Positions 8,670 through 16,670 of a stretch of 57,321 bases of DNA are shown piece by piece. The stretch comes from Chloroflexota bacterium (GTDB lineage: Bacteria; Chloroflexota; Anaerolineae; Aggregatilineales; Phototrophicaceae). The notes beneath the pieces were generated by a model. It worked only from the letters and a program-made list of their open reading frames with translations. It had not been told where the DNA came from and searched no databases. The first letter of the stretch is position 1; each line of letters starts with the position of its first letter. The translations under genes were made by a program, and so were the position numbers. The stretch is from positions 1 to 57,321 of the forward strand of contig JACAES010000134.1 of NCBI GenBank assembly GCA_013388735.1. Reading direction: 5' to 3'.

Positions 8670-9934
8670 GCCGCCAGCAGCGGCACGGTAGCGTTGGCGG
8701 CGGGCAAAATGCCGATCCGCCCGCCGGGCGGCAGATCGGCCAGCGCAATCTGGATGGCCTCATCCAGCGCGGCAGGCGTCAGCAGCAGCCTGCGCACGAA
8801 GTCCGGCGGCATGTCCGAAACCAGCAGCACGCGCCGGGATGCCGCGTCGCGGGCAATCTGGTAGGCTTTGTGCGGGCCGATCTGGAAGCCCTCGCGGGCG
8901 AAACGCTCAAACACGGCCTCAAACGACCCCATGCCTTCCAGCATCCAGCCTTCGTACTTCTGGCTGCCGGTGCCTTCCGGGCAGGCCGCCGCCAGGATGA
9001 TCGTACCGCCGGGGCGGGTTATCAGCGCGGCGTGCGCCAGCGCCTTCTGCGACTGATACAGGTTGATGTCCTTCGGATGGCCGCCGGGTGCGGCGATTAT
9101 CAGGTCGAACGGCGTATCTACCGGCACGGTCGCCAGTTGGTTGACGACCGGGATGCCGGCGCGCATCACCGCCGGCGGGCTGCCGGCCAGCGCCCGCACG
9201 ATCTGTTTGTGGCCGTTCAGCACGGCGTTCAGCGCCATGTGGACGTCGATCAGCCGCCCGATGTCCTCCACATCTTCGCGGGCGGGGTTGCCGTCATAAC
9301 AGCCTAACTGCGCGTGTTCGTCCATCATCAGGGCGTGGTTGCGGTTGATGGTTTCCCGCCCGGCCAATCCTATGGCCGCGCTTTTGACGCCGCCGGAAAA
9401 GCCCATGAACTGATGCGGTTCGATGTTGCCCACCACCAGTCGCAAGTCGGCTTCGGCATACTGCCGGTTGATCCAGACCGGCGTGCCGCGCGACGTCTGA
9501 CCCCGATAAACCAGGTTGGCCGCGTCGTCGCAGTTGTGGCAGATGACCGGGTAACGCGCCAGCACACCGGCGGGCAGAATGTGCGGGAATTCCCCCGGTG
9601 GCATGGGCGGATGCGTGCCGGTGGCGACGATCAGCGTAATCTGACCGGGCGCAAGACCCAGACTTTCCAGCCGTTCCAGCAGCGGCGGCAGCAAATGATC
9701 GTGCGGGACGGGGCGCGTTTTGTCGTTGACAGCGACCGCCGCCGACCGCGCGCCCGCAAAATCCCCCCACCGGATGCCGCCCAGCAGCTCATCCAGCGTC
9801 GCCCGCACGACGCCGGTCGGGTCAGATGCGGCAGGGACATCGGCGGGGGCGATCACCTGCACGTCCAGCGTGTCCGGCAGCGTAAACGCCAGCCGCGTTT
9901 TGCCATACGGGATGCTGTAGTTCTGGGTCATCAT
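8657..9934 (-). CDS. larA: LarA-family nickel-dependent racemase
   Basis: A 425-residue LarA homologue. LarA interconverts lactate (or related alpha-hydroxy acid) enantiomers using a nickel-pincer nucleotide bound to a lysine. With the start at ATG 9934, H108 (GTHPP), H174 (EPHQF), K184 (SGGVK) and H200 fall at exactly the residue numbers of the catalytic, cofactor and nickel residues in the Lactiplantibacillus plantarum enzyme. The DxTRP motif is at 71-75. The start is supported by AGGGGACG just upstream; longer in-frame versions add unrelated sequence. The cofactor genes larB, larC and larE are not in the window, and many LarA relatives act on other hydroxy acids, so the substrate is uncertain. 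It follows the kinase gene by 37 bp. Confidence 0.9.
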   Translation of the reverse strand: MMTQNYSIPYGKTRLAFTLPDTLDVQVIAPADVPAASDPTGVVRATLDELLGGIRWGDFAGARSAAVAVNDKTRPVPHDHLLPPLLERLESLGLAPGQITLIVATGTHPPMPPGEFPHILPAGVLARYPVICHNCDDAANLVYRGQTSRGTPVWINRQYAEADLRLVVGNIEPHQFMGFSGGVKSAAIGLAGRETINRNHALMMDEHAQLGCYDGNPAREDVEDIGRLIDVHMALNAVLNGHKQIVRALAGSPPAVMRAGIPVVNQLATVPVDTPFDLIIAAPGGHPKDINLYQSQKALAHAALITRPGGTIILAAACPEGTGSQKYEGWMLEGMGSFEAVFERFAREGFQIGPHKAYQIARDAASRRVLLVSDMPPDFVRRLLLTPAALDEAIQIALADLPPGGRIGILPAANATVPLLAAHPS

Positions 9935-9971
9935 TTCGTCCCCTGTGCCACCGGCTTGTCTTGAATGACTT

Positions 9972-10415
9972 TCACGAACGCCATTCCTGCACGATAAATT
10001 CGCCGCCCCCGGCGATTTTAACATAATACAGCCGGTCGAAACCTTCGGCATAGGCCGGGATTTGCAGCCGCCGGCGCATCATATACAGTCCCTGATCGGG
10101 GATGCGTTCCGCGCCGGCGCGCCCGGCGTTGCGCTGTAAGGCTTCGTCAATCTTCGACTGGAAGTAATAACCGATGATGCGGAAGCTCGCCGTCTTCGCC
10201 AGCGTGATGTATTTGGCGCGCTCGCTGGCGAGCGTATTGGTGTTATCCACCACGAACGGCTGCTCGGCCTCGATGCAGGCGCGCAGCAGAATATCTTCCC
10301 GCCAGCGTGTCTTAAGCATGTCCAGGTTGATGCGCACGTGCGTCCTGAAAAACCGCTGCCGGTAAAAGGTGGATTTGCCGGTTGCCTGGATGCCGCAAAA
10401 GATGATCGCTTCCAT
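9972..10415 (-). CDS. Small P-loop kinase (PNK/Zeta-like AAA)
   Basis: A 147-residue protein with a Walker A motif GIQATGKST at residues 8-16, then a conserved Asp/Arg region (RINLDML) and VDNTNTL around residues 55-62. This layout is typical of predicted kinases related to the 5'-polynucleotide kinase and Zeta-toxin families, which transfer phosphate from ATP to a nucleic-acid end, a sugar nucleotide or a small metabolite. The substrate cannot be told from sequence. It precedes larA in the same direction and is probably co-transcribed with it, but no pathway linking them is known to me. Confidence 0.75.
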   Translation of the reverse strand: MEAIIFCGIQATGKSTFYRQRFFRTHVRINLDMLKTRWREDILLRACIEAEQPFVVDNTNTLASERAKYITLAKTASFRIIGYYFQSKIDEALQRNAGRAGAERIPDQGLYMMRRRLQIPAYAEGFDRLYYVKIAGGGEFIVQEWRS

Positions 10416-10529
10416 CGTCGTTTTACCCCCGGCTGATTATTTTAACGCCATCTCAGCCAAAAGTCGGAGGCGATTTTTCAGCCGCGGGGCGATTGCATAT
10501 CCAATCTTAACCGGTTCATGGCCCTTTCA

Positions 10530-10633
10530 GACCCCTCTCCAGCCCTCCTCGTATACGGAGAGGGGGACGAGTCAGGCGCGCATTCGTCCTCCCCCGCATA
10601 CGGGGGAGGTGTCCCGAAGGGACGGAGGGGGTC
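10530..10633. repeat. Compound palindromic intergenic element
   Basis: A 104-bp block of nested inverted repeats. GACCCCTCTCC at 10530-10540 nearly mirrors GGAGGGGGTC at 10624-10633. Inside are a perfect 9-bp stem, CCTCCCCCG (10588-10596) with CGGGGGAGG (10601-10609) around CATA, and a smaller GTCCC-GAA-GGGAC stem (10611-10623). No coding sequence is visible in 10416-10685. Confidence 0.6.
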
Positions 10634-10685
10634 GAAAAGCCGATTGAGAACACTTATACCTTACACTCATTCATGCGCCGGTTGA

Positions 10686-10958
10686 GACGATCTTGAAGGA
10701 TATAACCCGAATCCGCCCGATCTGGCCGTTGAAGTGGATTTCCCTTCGACCTACCAGTCGCCGAAGGAACTGCGGACGAAAGTGGTGAATTATCTCGCCG
10801 CCGGCACGCTGGTCTGGGTGGCGCTGCCGGAAACGAAACAGATTGAGGTTTACGTCCCCGGCCGGCCGATGAAACTGCTCGGTCTGGACGGCACGCCGGA
10901 CGGCGGCGACGTGCTGCCCGGTTTCACGCTGGCGGTGAAAGATATTTTTGCGGAGTGA
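10686..10958 (+). pseudogene. Uma2-family endonuclease remnant (C-terminal part)
   Basis: Reading from just after a TGA at 10683, this frame encodes about 90 residues matching the C-terminal half of Uma2/DUF820 nuclease-like proteins: the core PPDLAVEV, a charged helix ELRTKVVNYLAAG, the strand LVWVALPETKQIEVY and the typical ending GGDVLPGFTLAVKDIFAE. The usual N-terminal 90-100 residues are missing and no start codon with a ribosome site is present; a GTG at 10734 would leave only 74 residues. The DLAVEV catalytic core survives, but the rest of the fold does not. It sits directly beside a compound palindromic element, consistent with decay by rearrangement. Confidence 0.75.
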
Positions 10959-10998
10959 TCGAAACCTCAACGCCGCCTGCGCGCCTTTGCGTTGAAAC

Positions 10999-12576
10999 TT
11001 ATCTTCTACGCCGTATCCCCCGCGCTGCGCTCAGCATCACACGTCCCACCGTTCGCCGGAACAACCGCACGCCTTTTTCGAGCGCCGCCGCTAACGGTTC
11101 GGGCGGGCGCGGCGGGATGATCGGCCAGGGTTCGAGGCCGTTGGCCTGCAAAACGTGATTGGCCGCCGCGATGCCGGTCACGGTGGCGCGTTCCATCCAG
11201 AAGGCCGGCGTGTCGTACCCTACCCAATCGCCACAGGCATAAACGTTCGGCCAGGGTGTTTCCACCCACAGGCTGTCCTGTGTCGGCACGCGGAACATGG
11301 TATGGTCGAGCGTGTTCAGCCGCCGCGCGCCATGCACGAAATGCCCCTTAAGTTCCGGGAATGCGCGCTGTACCTCGTCTACACAGCGAATGATAATGAC
11401 GTTATCGCCCTGCCGATGCACATCCTCGCCCGCGTACAGGTGCAGTTCGATGGCGCTGCCGCCGGTGGCCTGGTGCCAGGCTTTAAAATCGGGGTACAGC
11501 CGGTGCAGCCAGAAGAAGTTATCCGGCAGAAAATCGCCGGTGAACATGCCGCCGGGCGTGCCGTCGCGCGGGCTGGCGTCGAACCACAGATGAACGGTCG
11601 CGTTCTGCACTGCCTGCGGAAAACGAATGTTCGCGGCCTGTTGTGCCGTGTCGCCCGTGCATAACAGGCGTTCGGCGGCGGGCGGCTGCACGGCCAGGAT
11701 GACGCGCTCCGCCAGCAGCGAGCGGCTGCCGCCGCGTTTCATATCTTCGACCACGACGCGCCAACAGCCGTCCACGCGCTCAAGGCGCTGCGCCGTCGCG
11801 CCGGTTAGCAGCATTCCCTCATTAGCCTCAATGCGATTGATAAGCGGCTGCAAGATGCTGTCGTGGGCGTTGGCCGGAAAATATTGCAGCCGCCAGGAAT
11901 CGCGGCGCATGACGGTATAAAAACGCATAGCGGCGATGAAAGCCGTCAGGCTGATGGTTTCCGGCGGCGCGGCCAGCAGGTTGATGCCCACGCCGGTGAA
12001 GGTGGCGCGCAGGTTGGGCGTCCAGCCGCGAAAGTAGTCGGCCATCATCAGGCCGTCCAGCGCGATCTGCTCTTTGAGCGGGTCGAGGCCGACCGTCCAC
12101 AGGATGCTGAACAGGAAACCCGGCAGTGACAAGAAATCCAGCGGGTTGATAGTGCGGTAAAAGGCCGGGTTGAGCAGCATCGTCAGGTAATGGAACGGCG
12201 CGGGCAGCCATCCCCACCGCACCAGCCGCCCGGCCTCGACGTAGCGCACCTCGCGCCGCCAGCGGTTGATCCACTCCTCGCCTGGCGACTCTTGAAGCTG
12301 CACGCCGGTAAAACGCTCCAGCATGGCGCGCATGTTGTCATAACCGCCCCACATGGCGTGCATCCCGCTTTCGGAACTGAACGACCATTCGCGCCCGCGA
12401 TATTCAAACGTATCCTGCGCCCCGCCGGACAGCCGCCCACCGGGCCACAGCCGGTCGGCTTCCAGCACCAGCGGCGGCAGGCCGCGTTCGGCCAGGTGCG
12501 CCGCCGCCGCCAGCCCGGCGATGCCCGCGCCGATAACCACCACCGGGAAAATATCGTCGTTGTGGGTTGGTGCCAA
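10999..12576 (-). CDS. FAD-dependent amine oxidase/phytoene desaturase-like oxidoreductase
   Basis: A 525-residue flavoprotein. The N-terminal Rossmann motif VVVIGAGIAGLAAAAHLAER (from residue 12) and the glutamate ending the second strand (VLEAD) bind FAD. GGRL shortly after is the usual second flavin contact, and the C-terminal NVYACGDWVGYDTPAFWMER closes the FAD site. Overall it fits the NAD(P)/FAD-dependent oxidoreductases related to phytoene desaturase and hydroxysqualene dehydroxylase. No isoprenoid gene lies nearby, so the substrate is open. Translation begins at TTG 12576 with AGGA about 11 bp upstream; no ATG is available before the flavin motif. It is convergent with the Uma2 remnant. 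Confidence 0.82.
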   Translation of the reverse strand: MAPTHNDDIFPVVVIGAGIAGLAAAAHLAERGLPPLVLEADRLWPGGRLSGGAQDTFEYRGREWSFSSESGMHAMWGGYDNMRAMLERFTGVQLQESPGEEWINRWRREVRYVEAGRLVRWGWLPAPFHYLTMLLNPAFYRTINPLDFLSLPGFLFSILWTVGLDPLKEQIALDGLMMADYFRGWTPNLRATFTGVGINLLAAPPETISLTAFIAAMRFYTVMRRDSWRLQYFPANAHDSILQPLINRIEANEGMLLTGATAQRLERVDGCWRVVVEDMKRGGSRSLLAERVILAVQPPAAERLLCTGDTAQQAANIRFPQAVQNATVHLWFDASPRDGTPGGMFTGDFLPDNFFWLHRLYPDFKAWHQATGGSAIELHLYAGEDVHRQGDNVIIIRCVDEVQRAFPELKGHFVHGARRLNTLDHTMFRVPTQDSLWVETPWPNVYACGDWVGYDTPAFWMERATVTGIAAANHVLQANGLEPWPIIPPRPPEPLAAALEKGVRLFRRTVGRVMLSAARGIRRRR

Positions 12577-12614
12577 CGTAGAGGTGTCCTGTTGAAGACA
12601 GTCGGTTAACGGTC

Positions 12615-12932
12615 TTAAGTGATCTCGACGAGATGTCCGGGCTGAATCGTTTGCAGCGTTTCAGCCACTTTTGGCATCAGCGGCTTGAGCGTTTCCAGTT
12701 TATTGTTGTGAGCAGTCAGCACAATAAACGCGATTGGCTTGTCTGCCAGATTATGCTGATGCTGCATGTTGTTATCAATCGTAATGAATATGTCGAACTG
12801 TCCGGTCATCAATTGCAGTAGTTCACCATTCTTCTTGCCAGACCATCCCATTTCAGGGACAGTCCGCACACGATGGTCGGCCAATTCATGCTTCAGCTTT
12901 CGTGGCAAACATTCATCAATCAGGATTTTCAT
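12615..12932 (-). CDS. DUF5615 PIN-like toxin
   Basis: A 105-residue protein of the DUF5615/PIN-like family. It opens with MKILIDECLPRKLKHEL, where D6 and E7 are the usual acidic residues, followed by the EMGWSGKKNGELL segment and the strand DIFITIDNNMQHQ typical of the group. PIN-like proteins are predicted ribonucleases and act as the toxin of type II toxin-antitoxin pairs. It overlaps the end of the DUF433 gene by 17 bp, the standard antitoxin-toxin arrangement. The start within the antitoxin gene implies translational coupling. Confidence 0.85.
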   Translation of the reverse strand: MKILIDECLPRKLKHELADHRVRTVPEMGWSGKKNGELLQLMTGQFDIFITIDNNMQHQHNLADKPIAFIVLTAHNNKLETLKPLMPKVAETLQTIQPGHLVEIT

Positions 12933-13140
12933 CCGCCTGTGCCATTACAGAAGCGCCAGCCGTCTCCAGAAAACGAATCACCTGTTCCCGACTGACGGTC
13001 GGAAAGTCGTCCAGAAACGCATCAATCGTCTCTCCGGTTGAGAGATAATCAATCAAGTTTTGGACAGGGACACGTGTTCCGTAGAAGACGGGCGTTCCGC
13101 TCAGAATATCGTTTGATCGGGTTATGAAAGGCGTCTCCAT
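12916..13140 (-). CDS. DUF433 antitoxin
   Basis: A 74-residue DUF433 protein, a small helix-turn-helix antitoxin family. The family signature is clear: an N-terminal strand (ITRSNDILSGTPVFYGTRVPVQNLIDYL), then IDAFLDDFPTVSREQVIRFLE. It neutralises the DUF5615 partner and probably represses their shared promoter. ATG 13140 is chosen because AAAGGAAA lies 6-13 bp upstream; a TTG two codons earlier is weaker. Confidence 0.85.
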   Translation of the reverse strand: METPFITRSNDILSGTPVFYGTRVPVQNLIDYLSTGETIDAFLDDFPTVSREQVIRFLETAGASVMAQADENPD

Positions 13141-13258
13141 ACACAATTTCCTTTCTACGCCTTTTCGTTCATTCTAACATAAAACGTCTGCATTATCCCT
13201 CGACTCCCGACCAGCATCTACATGACCGGGTTAACCATTCGCACAAGGATCAATCAGC

Positions 13259-13690
13259 ATGGACGCCAGTTTTGATTTTTCGTACTTCCCGGTTCTGGAA
13301 ACCGAGCGCCTGCGCCTCCGGCAGATCACCCATGCCGACGCGGACGCCATTATCGGCATTTTCGGCAGCCCCGATGTGCTGCGCTACCTGGACAGCGAGC
13401 CAATCCTCACCACCGAGGCCGCCGTCGAAATGATTGACTGGTTAAACGGGCATTTCCGCAACCGCGAAGCCATGCGTTGGGGCATCACGCTTAAAGAGCA
13501 GGATGCAGTCATCGGCACCTGCGGCTTCCACTTCTGGAAACCGGCCTACCGCCGTGTGGACATCGGTTACGATTTGCAGCCGCCGTACTGGGGGCAGGGG
13601 TACATCACCGAAGCCGCCCACTGCCTGGTGCGCTGGTGTTTTCTGAACCTGAACCTGCACCGCGTCCAGGCCGACTGCACCGCTGAATGA
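13259..13690 (+). CDS. GNAT N-acetyltransferase, C-terminally truncated
   Basis: A 143-residue protein of the RimJ/RimL-type GNAT family. It has the standard opening (ETERLRLRQITHADADAI), the core strands (GITLKEQDAVIGTCGF) and the acetyl-CoA loop (YDLQPPYWGQGYITEAA). It stops at RVQADCTAE, the point where family members normally continue with an Asn-containing helix and a final strand (about 30-40 more residues, including ...LEKLGF). The stop lies 37 bp before the next promoter, as if the 3' end had been lost when the TetR module arrived. It may be non-functional. Start ATG 13259 has AAGGA upstream. Confidence 0.75.
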   Translation: MDASFDFSYFPVLETERLRLRQITHADADAIIGIFGSPDVLRYLDSEPILTTEAAVEMIDWLNGHFRNREAMRWGITLKEQDAVIGTCGFHFWKPAYRRVDIGYDLQPPYWGQGYITEAAHCLVRWCFLNLNLHRVQADCTAE

Positions 13691-13726
13691 GCGCCGAACT
13701 TAACGCCGGTTGTGTCTTAAGACCAC

Positions 13727-13755
13727 TTGACTCTGCGTTCAAGTTGATCTATACT
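13727..13755 (+). promoter_or_regulatory. Promoter of the first TetR gene
   Basis: TTGACT (13727-13732), a 17-bp spacer and TATACT (13750-13755): five of six matches in the -10 box, four of six in the -35 box, with ideal spacing. It lies immediately before the palindromic operator and the tetR-like start codon. Confidence 0.75.
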
Positions 13756-13756
13756 C

Positions 13757-13776
13757 TTGATTGAACGTTCAATCAA
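13757..13776. promoter_or_regulatory. TetR operator, perfect 20-bp palindrome
   Basis: TTGATTGAACGTTCAATCAA is fully self-complementary. It starts 1 bp after the -10 box and covers the expected transcription start, so a bound dimer would block initiation. Its position and symmetry fit autoregulation by the TetR protein encoded 10 bp downstream. Confidence 0.75.
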
Positions 13777-13785
13777 GGAGCATTG

Positions 13786-14385
13786 ATGACCGAACAGGAC
13801 GCCAACCGGCGGGATGCGATTCTTCAGGCGGCGCTGCGCGTGTTTGCGACGCGGGGCTATCACCAGGCCAGCATCAAAAACATCGCCGCCGAGGCCGGGT
13901 TGAAGTCACCTTCGCTGATCTACTGGTACTTCAAGGATAAACAGGAACTGCTCTACGCGGCGATGGAGCGGCTTTCGCCGCTGATGCAGCAGGTGACTCG
14001 CCCGGAAGACCTGATGGCGCTGCCGCCGGAGCAGTTTTTCCACGCCATCGCCGGCGGCTATTTCGCGGTCTTTAATAACCCGGACGGCGGGCGCGTGCTG
14101 CGGGTCTTCCTGGCCGAAGCCGCCAAAGATGCCGAACTGATCGGCGTTGTCGCGCCGAAGATGCGCGGCGTGCTGGAAATTTTGATGGCCTACATCAGCC
14201 GCCAGATCGAGTTGGGGACGCTGCGCCCGCACGACCCCCAAGCCAGCGCGCGCGCTTTCATCGGGATGCTGCTGGTGTATATCGTCGGCAAGGAAGTGAT
14301 TCCGCCGCTGGGCGTTGGCCTGCCGGACATGGACACTTACGCCGATGAAATTGTCAGCATCTTTTTACAGGGCTTAATACCGTAG
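13786..14385 (+). CDS. TetR/AcrR family transcriptional regulator
   Basis: A 199-residue TetR-type repressor. The N-terminal helix-turn-helix is standard (AALRVFATRGYHQASIKNIAAEAGLKSPSLIYWYFKDKQEL), and the helical C-terminal part binds an unknown ligand and dimerises. Start ATG 13786 follows AAGGAG by 5 bp. An ABC-2 exporter follows 108 bp downstream in the same direction, so it probably controls itself and the exporter through the palindrome at 13757. Confidence 0.92.
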   Translation: MTEQDANRRDAILQAALRVFATRGYHQASIKNIAAEAGLKSPSLIYWYFKDKQELLYAAMERLSPLMQQVTRPEDLMALPPEQFFHAIAGGYFAVFNNPDGGRVLRVFLAEAAKDAELIGVVAPKMRGVLEILMAYISRQIELGTLRPHDPQASARAFIGMLLVYIVGKEVIPPLGVGLPDMDTYADEIVSIFLQGLIP

Positions 14386-14493
14386 CGACGCGGTAAATCG
14401 CGTCTATAAAACCGATATTCAGGTATCAGGCACGGCTCGCCGCCGCGCCCACTGTTTAATATTGCTCGTCACCGGCGAGAGAAAGGGGTTATC

Positions 14494-15243
14494 ATGGCCT
14501 ACGCCGTTGAAATCACCGATGTCCATAAACATTTTAAGGCCGTCCACGCGCTGCGCGGCCTGTCGCTGCACATCGAGCGCGGTATCACTTACGGCCTGCT
14601 TGGCCCAAACGGCGCAGGCAAAACCACGCTCATTCGCATCATGCTCGGCCTACTGTCGCCCGACAGCGGCGAGGTGCGCGTGCTGGGAGCGCGAATGCCG
14701 GATAAGGCTGTACTGCGACGGTTGGGTTATATGCCGCAGCAGGCGGCGCTTTATGACGACCTGACCGTGCGCCAGAACATCGAATTTTTCGCCATTGTCG
14801 GGGGGCTGAACGGAGATGTGCGCCGTGCCGCAGATGAGGCGATTGCCCTGGTTGACCTGAGCGACCGCGCCCGCAGCCGGGTGCGAGAACTGTCCGGCGG
14901 AATGAAACAGCGCTGTTCGCTGGCCTGCGCGCTGGTGCATCAACCGGAGGTGCTGCTGCTGGACGAGCCGACCGTCGGTGTAGACCCGCAGCTTCGCGTC
15001 CAGTTCTGGCAGCATTTCCGGCGCTTGAACGAACAGGGTGTCACGCTGATCGTCTCCAGCCATGTGATGGACGAGGCCGAACGCTGCGACCGGCTGGGGT
15101 TCATTCGCGGCGGGCGGCTGCTGGCCGAAGGCACGGCCTCCGAACTGCGCCGCCGCGCCGGGACGGCCACGCTGGAGGAAGCGTTTTTGCAGTTTGCGGA
15201 AGAGGCAGCTGCCGGTTCTCAGTTCCCGGTTGTCAGCCTGTAG
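14494..15243 (+). CDS. ABC exporter ATP-binding protein
   Basis: A 249-residue ATPase of an ABC-2 type exporter. Walker A GPNGAGKT is at 37-44, the signature LSGGMKQR near 138, and Walker B LLLLDEP with VGVDP near 155. It should pair with the permease encoded at 15306. The last 12 residues (after the EEAF helix) are encoded by a tandem heptamer repeat, so the natural tail may have been extended by a repeat insertion. Start ATG 14494 has AAAGGGG upstream. Confidence 0.93.
   Translation: MAYAVEITDVHKHFKAVHALRGLSLHIERGITYGLLGPNGAGKTTLIRIMLGLLSPDSGEVRVLGARMPDKAVLRRLGYMPQQAALYDDLTVRQNIEFFAIVGGLNGDVRRAADEAIALVDLSDRARSRVRELSGGMKQRCSLACALVHQPEVLLLDEPTVGVDPQLRVQFWQHFRRLNEQGVTLIVSSHVMDEAERCDRLGFIRGGRLLAEGTASELRRRAGTATLEEAFLQFAEEAAAGSQFPVVSL
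15206..15240 (-). repeat. Heptamer repeat inside the ATPase 3' end
   Basis: On the plus strand, CAGCT, CGGTT, CAGTT, CGGTT and CAGCC recur exactly every 7 bp (15206, 15213, 15220, 15227, 15234). On the minus strand these read as AACCGNN/AACTGNN units, the same motif as the arrays at 16560 and 18880. The stop codon follows directly at 15241. Confidence 0.7.
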
Positions 15244-15254
15244 GGATGCCAGTA

Positions 15255-15276
15255 GGGATACGCTACAGCGTGTCCC
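15255..15276. repeat. Intergenic palindrome between exporter genes
   Basis: GGGATACGC (15255-15263) pairs with GCGTGTCCC (15268-15276) around TACA, with one G-T wobble. It fills the short gap between the ATPase and permease genes. Confidence 0.6.
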
Positions 15277-15305
15277 CCATAAAATATGCCAACAAGGAAA
15301 AAACG

Positions 15306-16457
15306 ATGTCCACCAGACGTATTCTCACCCTTGCCCGCCGCGTCATCCAGCAGCTTGCCGCCGACCGGCGCACCGTCGCCTTGATTTTGATCGTGCCGCT
15401 GGTGGTGATGACCGTCGCCGGCATCCTCATCCGTGCCGAGTCCGGCGCGACCGCCGTCGGCATCATCATGAATGATGAAGGCGCGGTCATCCCGCTGGGC
15501 AGCCGCGAAGTCAACCTGGGGCAAAACCTGAGCGATAACCTAAGCGGCCTGAGCGACAGCTTCCGGGTTGAAGTTCTGGACGCCGCGACGGCGCGCGCCG
15601 GCCTGGACGCCGGCAACCTGGACGCTGTGATTACGCTGCCCGCCGATTTTTCGGCGCAGGCCGTCCAGACCCGCGAACTGAACATCCCGGTTGAGTACGA
15701 AGGCTCGAACCCGATGACCGCGCGCCTGCTGGAAGGCTTGCTCACCCGCGCCGCCATTCAAACGCTGGCCGGGCTGACGCTGATCGGCGGCCTCGACCTG
15801 ACCACCCCGCCGGTACACTTGCAGGCCACCTATCGCTATGGCAGCGCCGATTTCGACACGATGGATTATCTCGCGCCGGTGTTCATCGGCCTGTTTGTTT
15901 TCTTGTTTGTGTTCATCCTGACCAGCGTCGCTTTTCTGCGCGAGCGTTCCGCCGGGACGCTGGAACGCCTGCAAGCCACGCCCATCCGCCGCGCTGAGAT
16001 CGTCACCGGCTACATGCTCGGTTTCGCGCTGTTCGCGTTGGCGCAGTCGCTCATCATCCTGGGCTATACCATCTGGGGGCTGAACGTCCACTATACCGGC
16101 AGCCTGGCAGTGATCTTCGTGGTCGAATTTCTGCTGGCGCTGATGGCCGTCAACCTGGGCATCTTCTTCAGCACCTTCGCCCGCAACGAGTTCCAGGTGG
16201 TGCAGTTCATCCCGCTGGTGATCGTCACCCAGATTTTGCTGTCCGGCGCGTTGTGGCCGATTAAGGACATGCCGGCCTGGCTTCAGCCGGTGGCCTGGCT
16301 GATGCCGCTGACGCACGCCAACCGCGCCCTGCGCGATGTGATGATTAAGGGTTTCGACCTGGCGCAGATCGCGCCGTTTGTGCTGGCGCTGGCGGCCTTC
16401 GCGGCGGCTTTCGTGGCGCTGGCCGCATTAACCGTCCGGCGTGGCGTTAGCGCGTAA
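15306..16457 (+). CDS. ABC-2 type exporter permease
   Basis: A 383-residue permease. One membrane helix (about residues 22-41) is followed by a 130-residue extracytoplasmic domain containing EGSNPMTARLL, and then by five or six helices from about residue 185. These include the conserved cytoplasmic loop RERSAGTLERLQATPIRRAE found in ABC-2 drug and polysaccharide exporters. It should form the channel with the upstream ATPase; the substrate is unknown. ATG 15306 is preferred because AAGGAA lies just upstream, whereas the longer frame begins inside the palindromic spacer. Confidence 0.9.
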   Translation: MSTRRILTLARRVIQQLAADRRTVALILIVPLVVMTVAGILIRAESGATAVGIIMNDEGAVIPLGSREVNLGQNLSDNLSGLSDSFRVEVLDAATARAGLDAGNLDAVITLPADFSAQAVQTRELNIPVEYEGSNPMTARLLEGLLTRAAIQTLAGLTLIGGLDLTTPPVHLQATYRYGSADFDTMDYLAPVFIGLFVFLFVFILTSVAFLRERSAGTLERLQATPIRRAEIVTGYMLGFALFALAQSLIILGYTIWGLNVHYTGSLAVIFVVEFLLALMAVNLGIFFSTFARNEFQVVQFIPLVIVTQILLSGALWPIKDMPAWLQPVAWLMPLTHANRALRDVMIKGFDLAQIAPFVLALAAFAAAFVALAALTVRRGVSA

Positions 16458-16507
16458 ATTCGCTCCGGGGGCGCATACACCGGCGCGCGCCCTGTTGCAA
16501 TCTTGCA

Positions 16508-16594
16508 ATCTCAGCGTATTCGGTTTGAAGGCTGCCTGGTTATCGAAGGCTGTGACCTAAACCGGTAACTGACAACTCGTAACTGGCAACTGCA
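16508..16594 (+). repeat. Dispersed repeat ending in an AACYG heptamer array
   Basis: The block starts TCTCAGCGTAT and ends with AACCG, AACTG, AACTC, AACTG, AACTG spaced exactly 7 bp apart (16560, 16567, 16574, 16581, 16588). A related block with the same opening and ending lies at 38639-38750. No coding potential. Confidence 0.65.
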
Positions 16595-16670
16595 CGATGC
16601 CCCCTTCCGGCGCCAGACTCGCTACAATCTGAGCCTGTAGCCCGGAATGGATAACCAGGAGAGGGAACCT

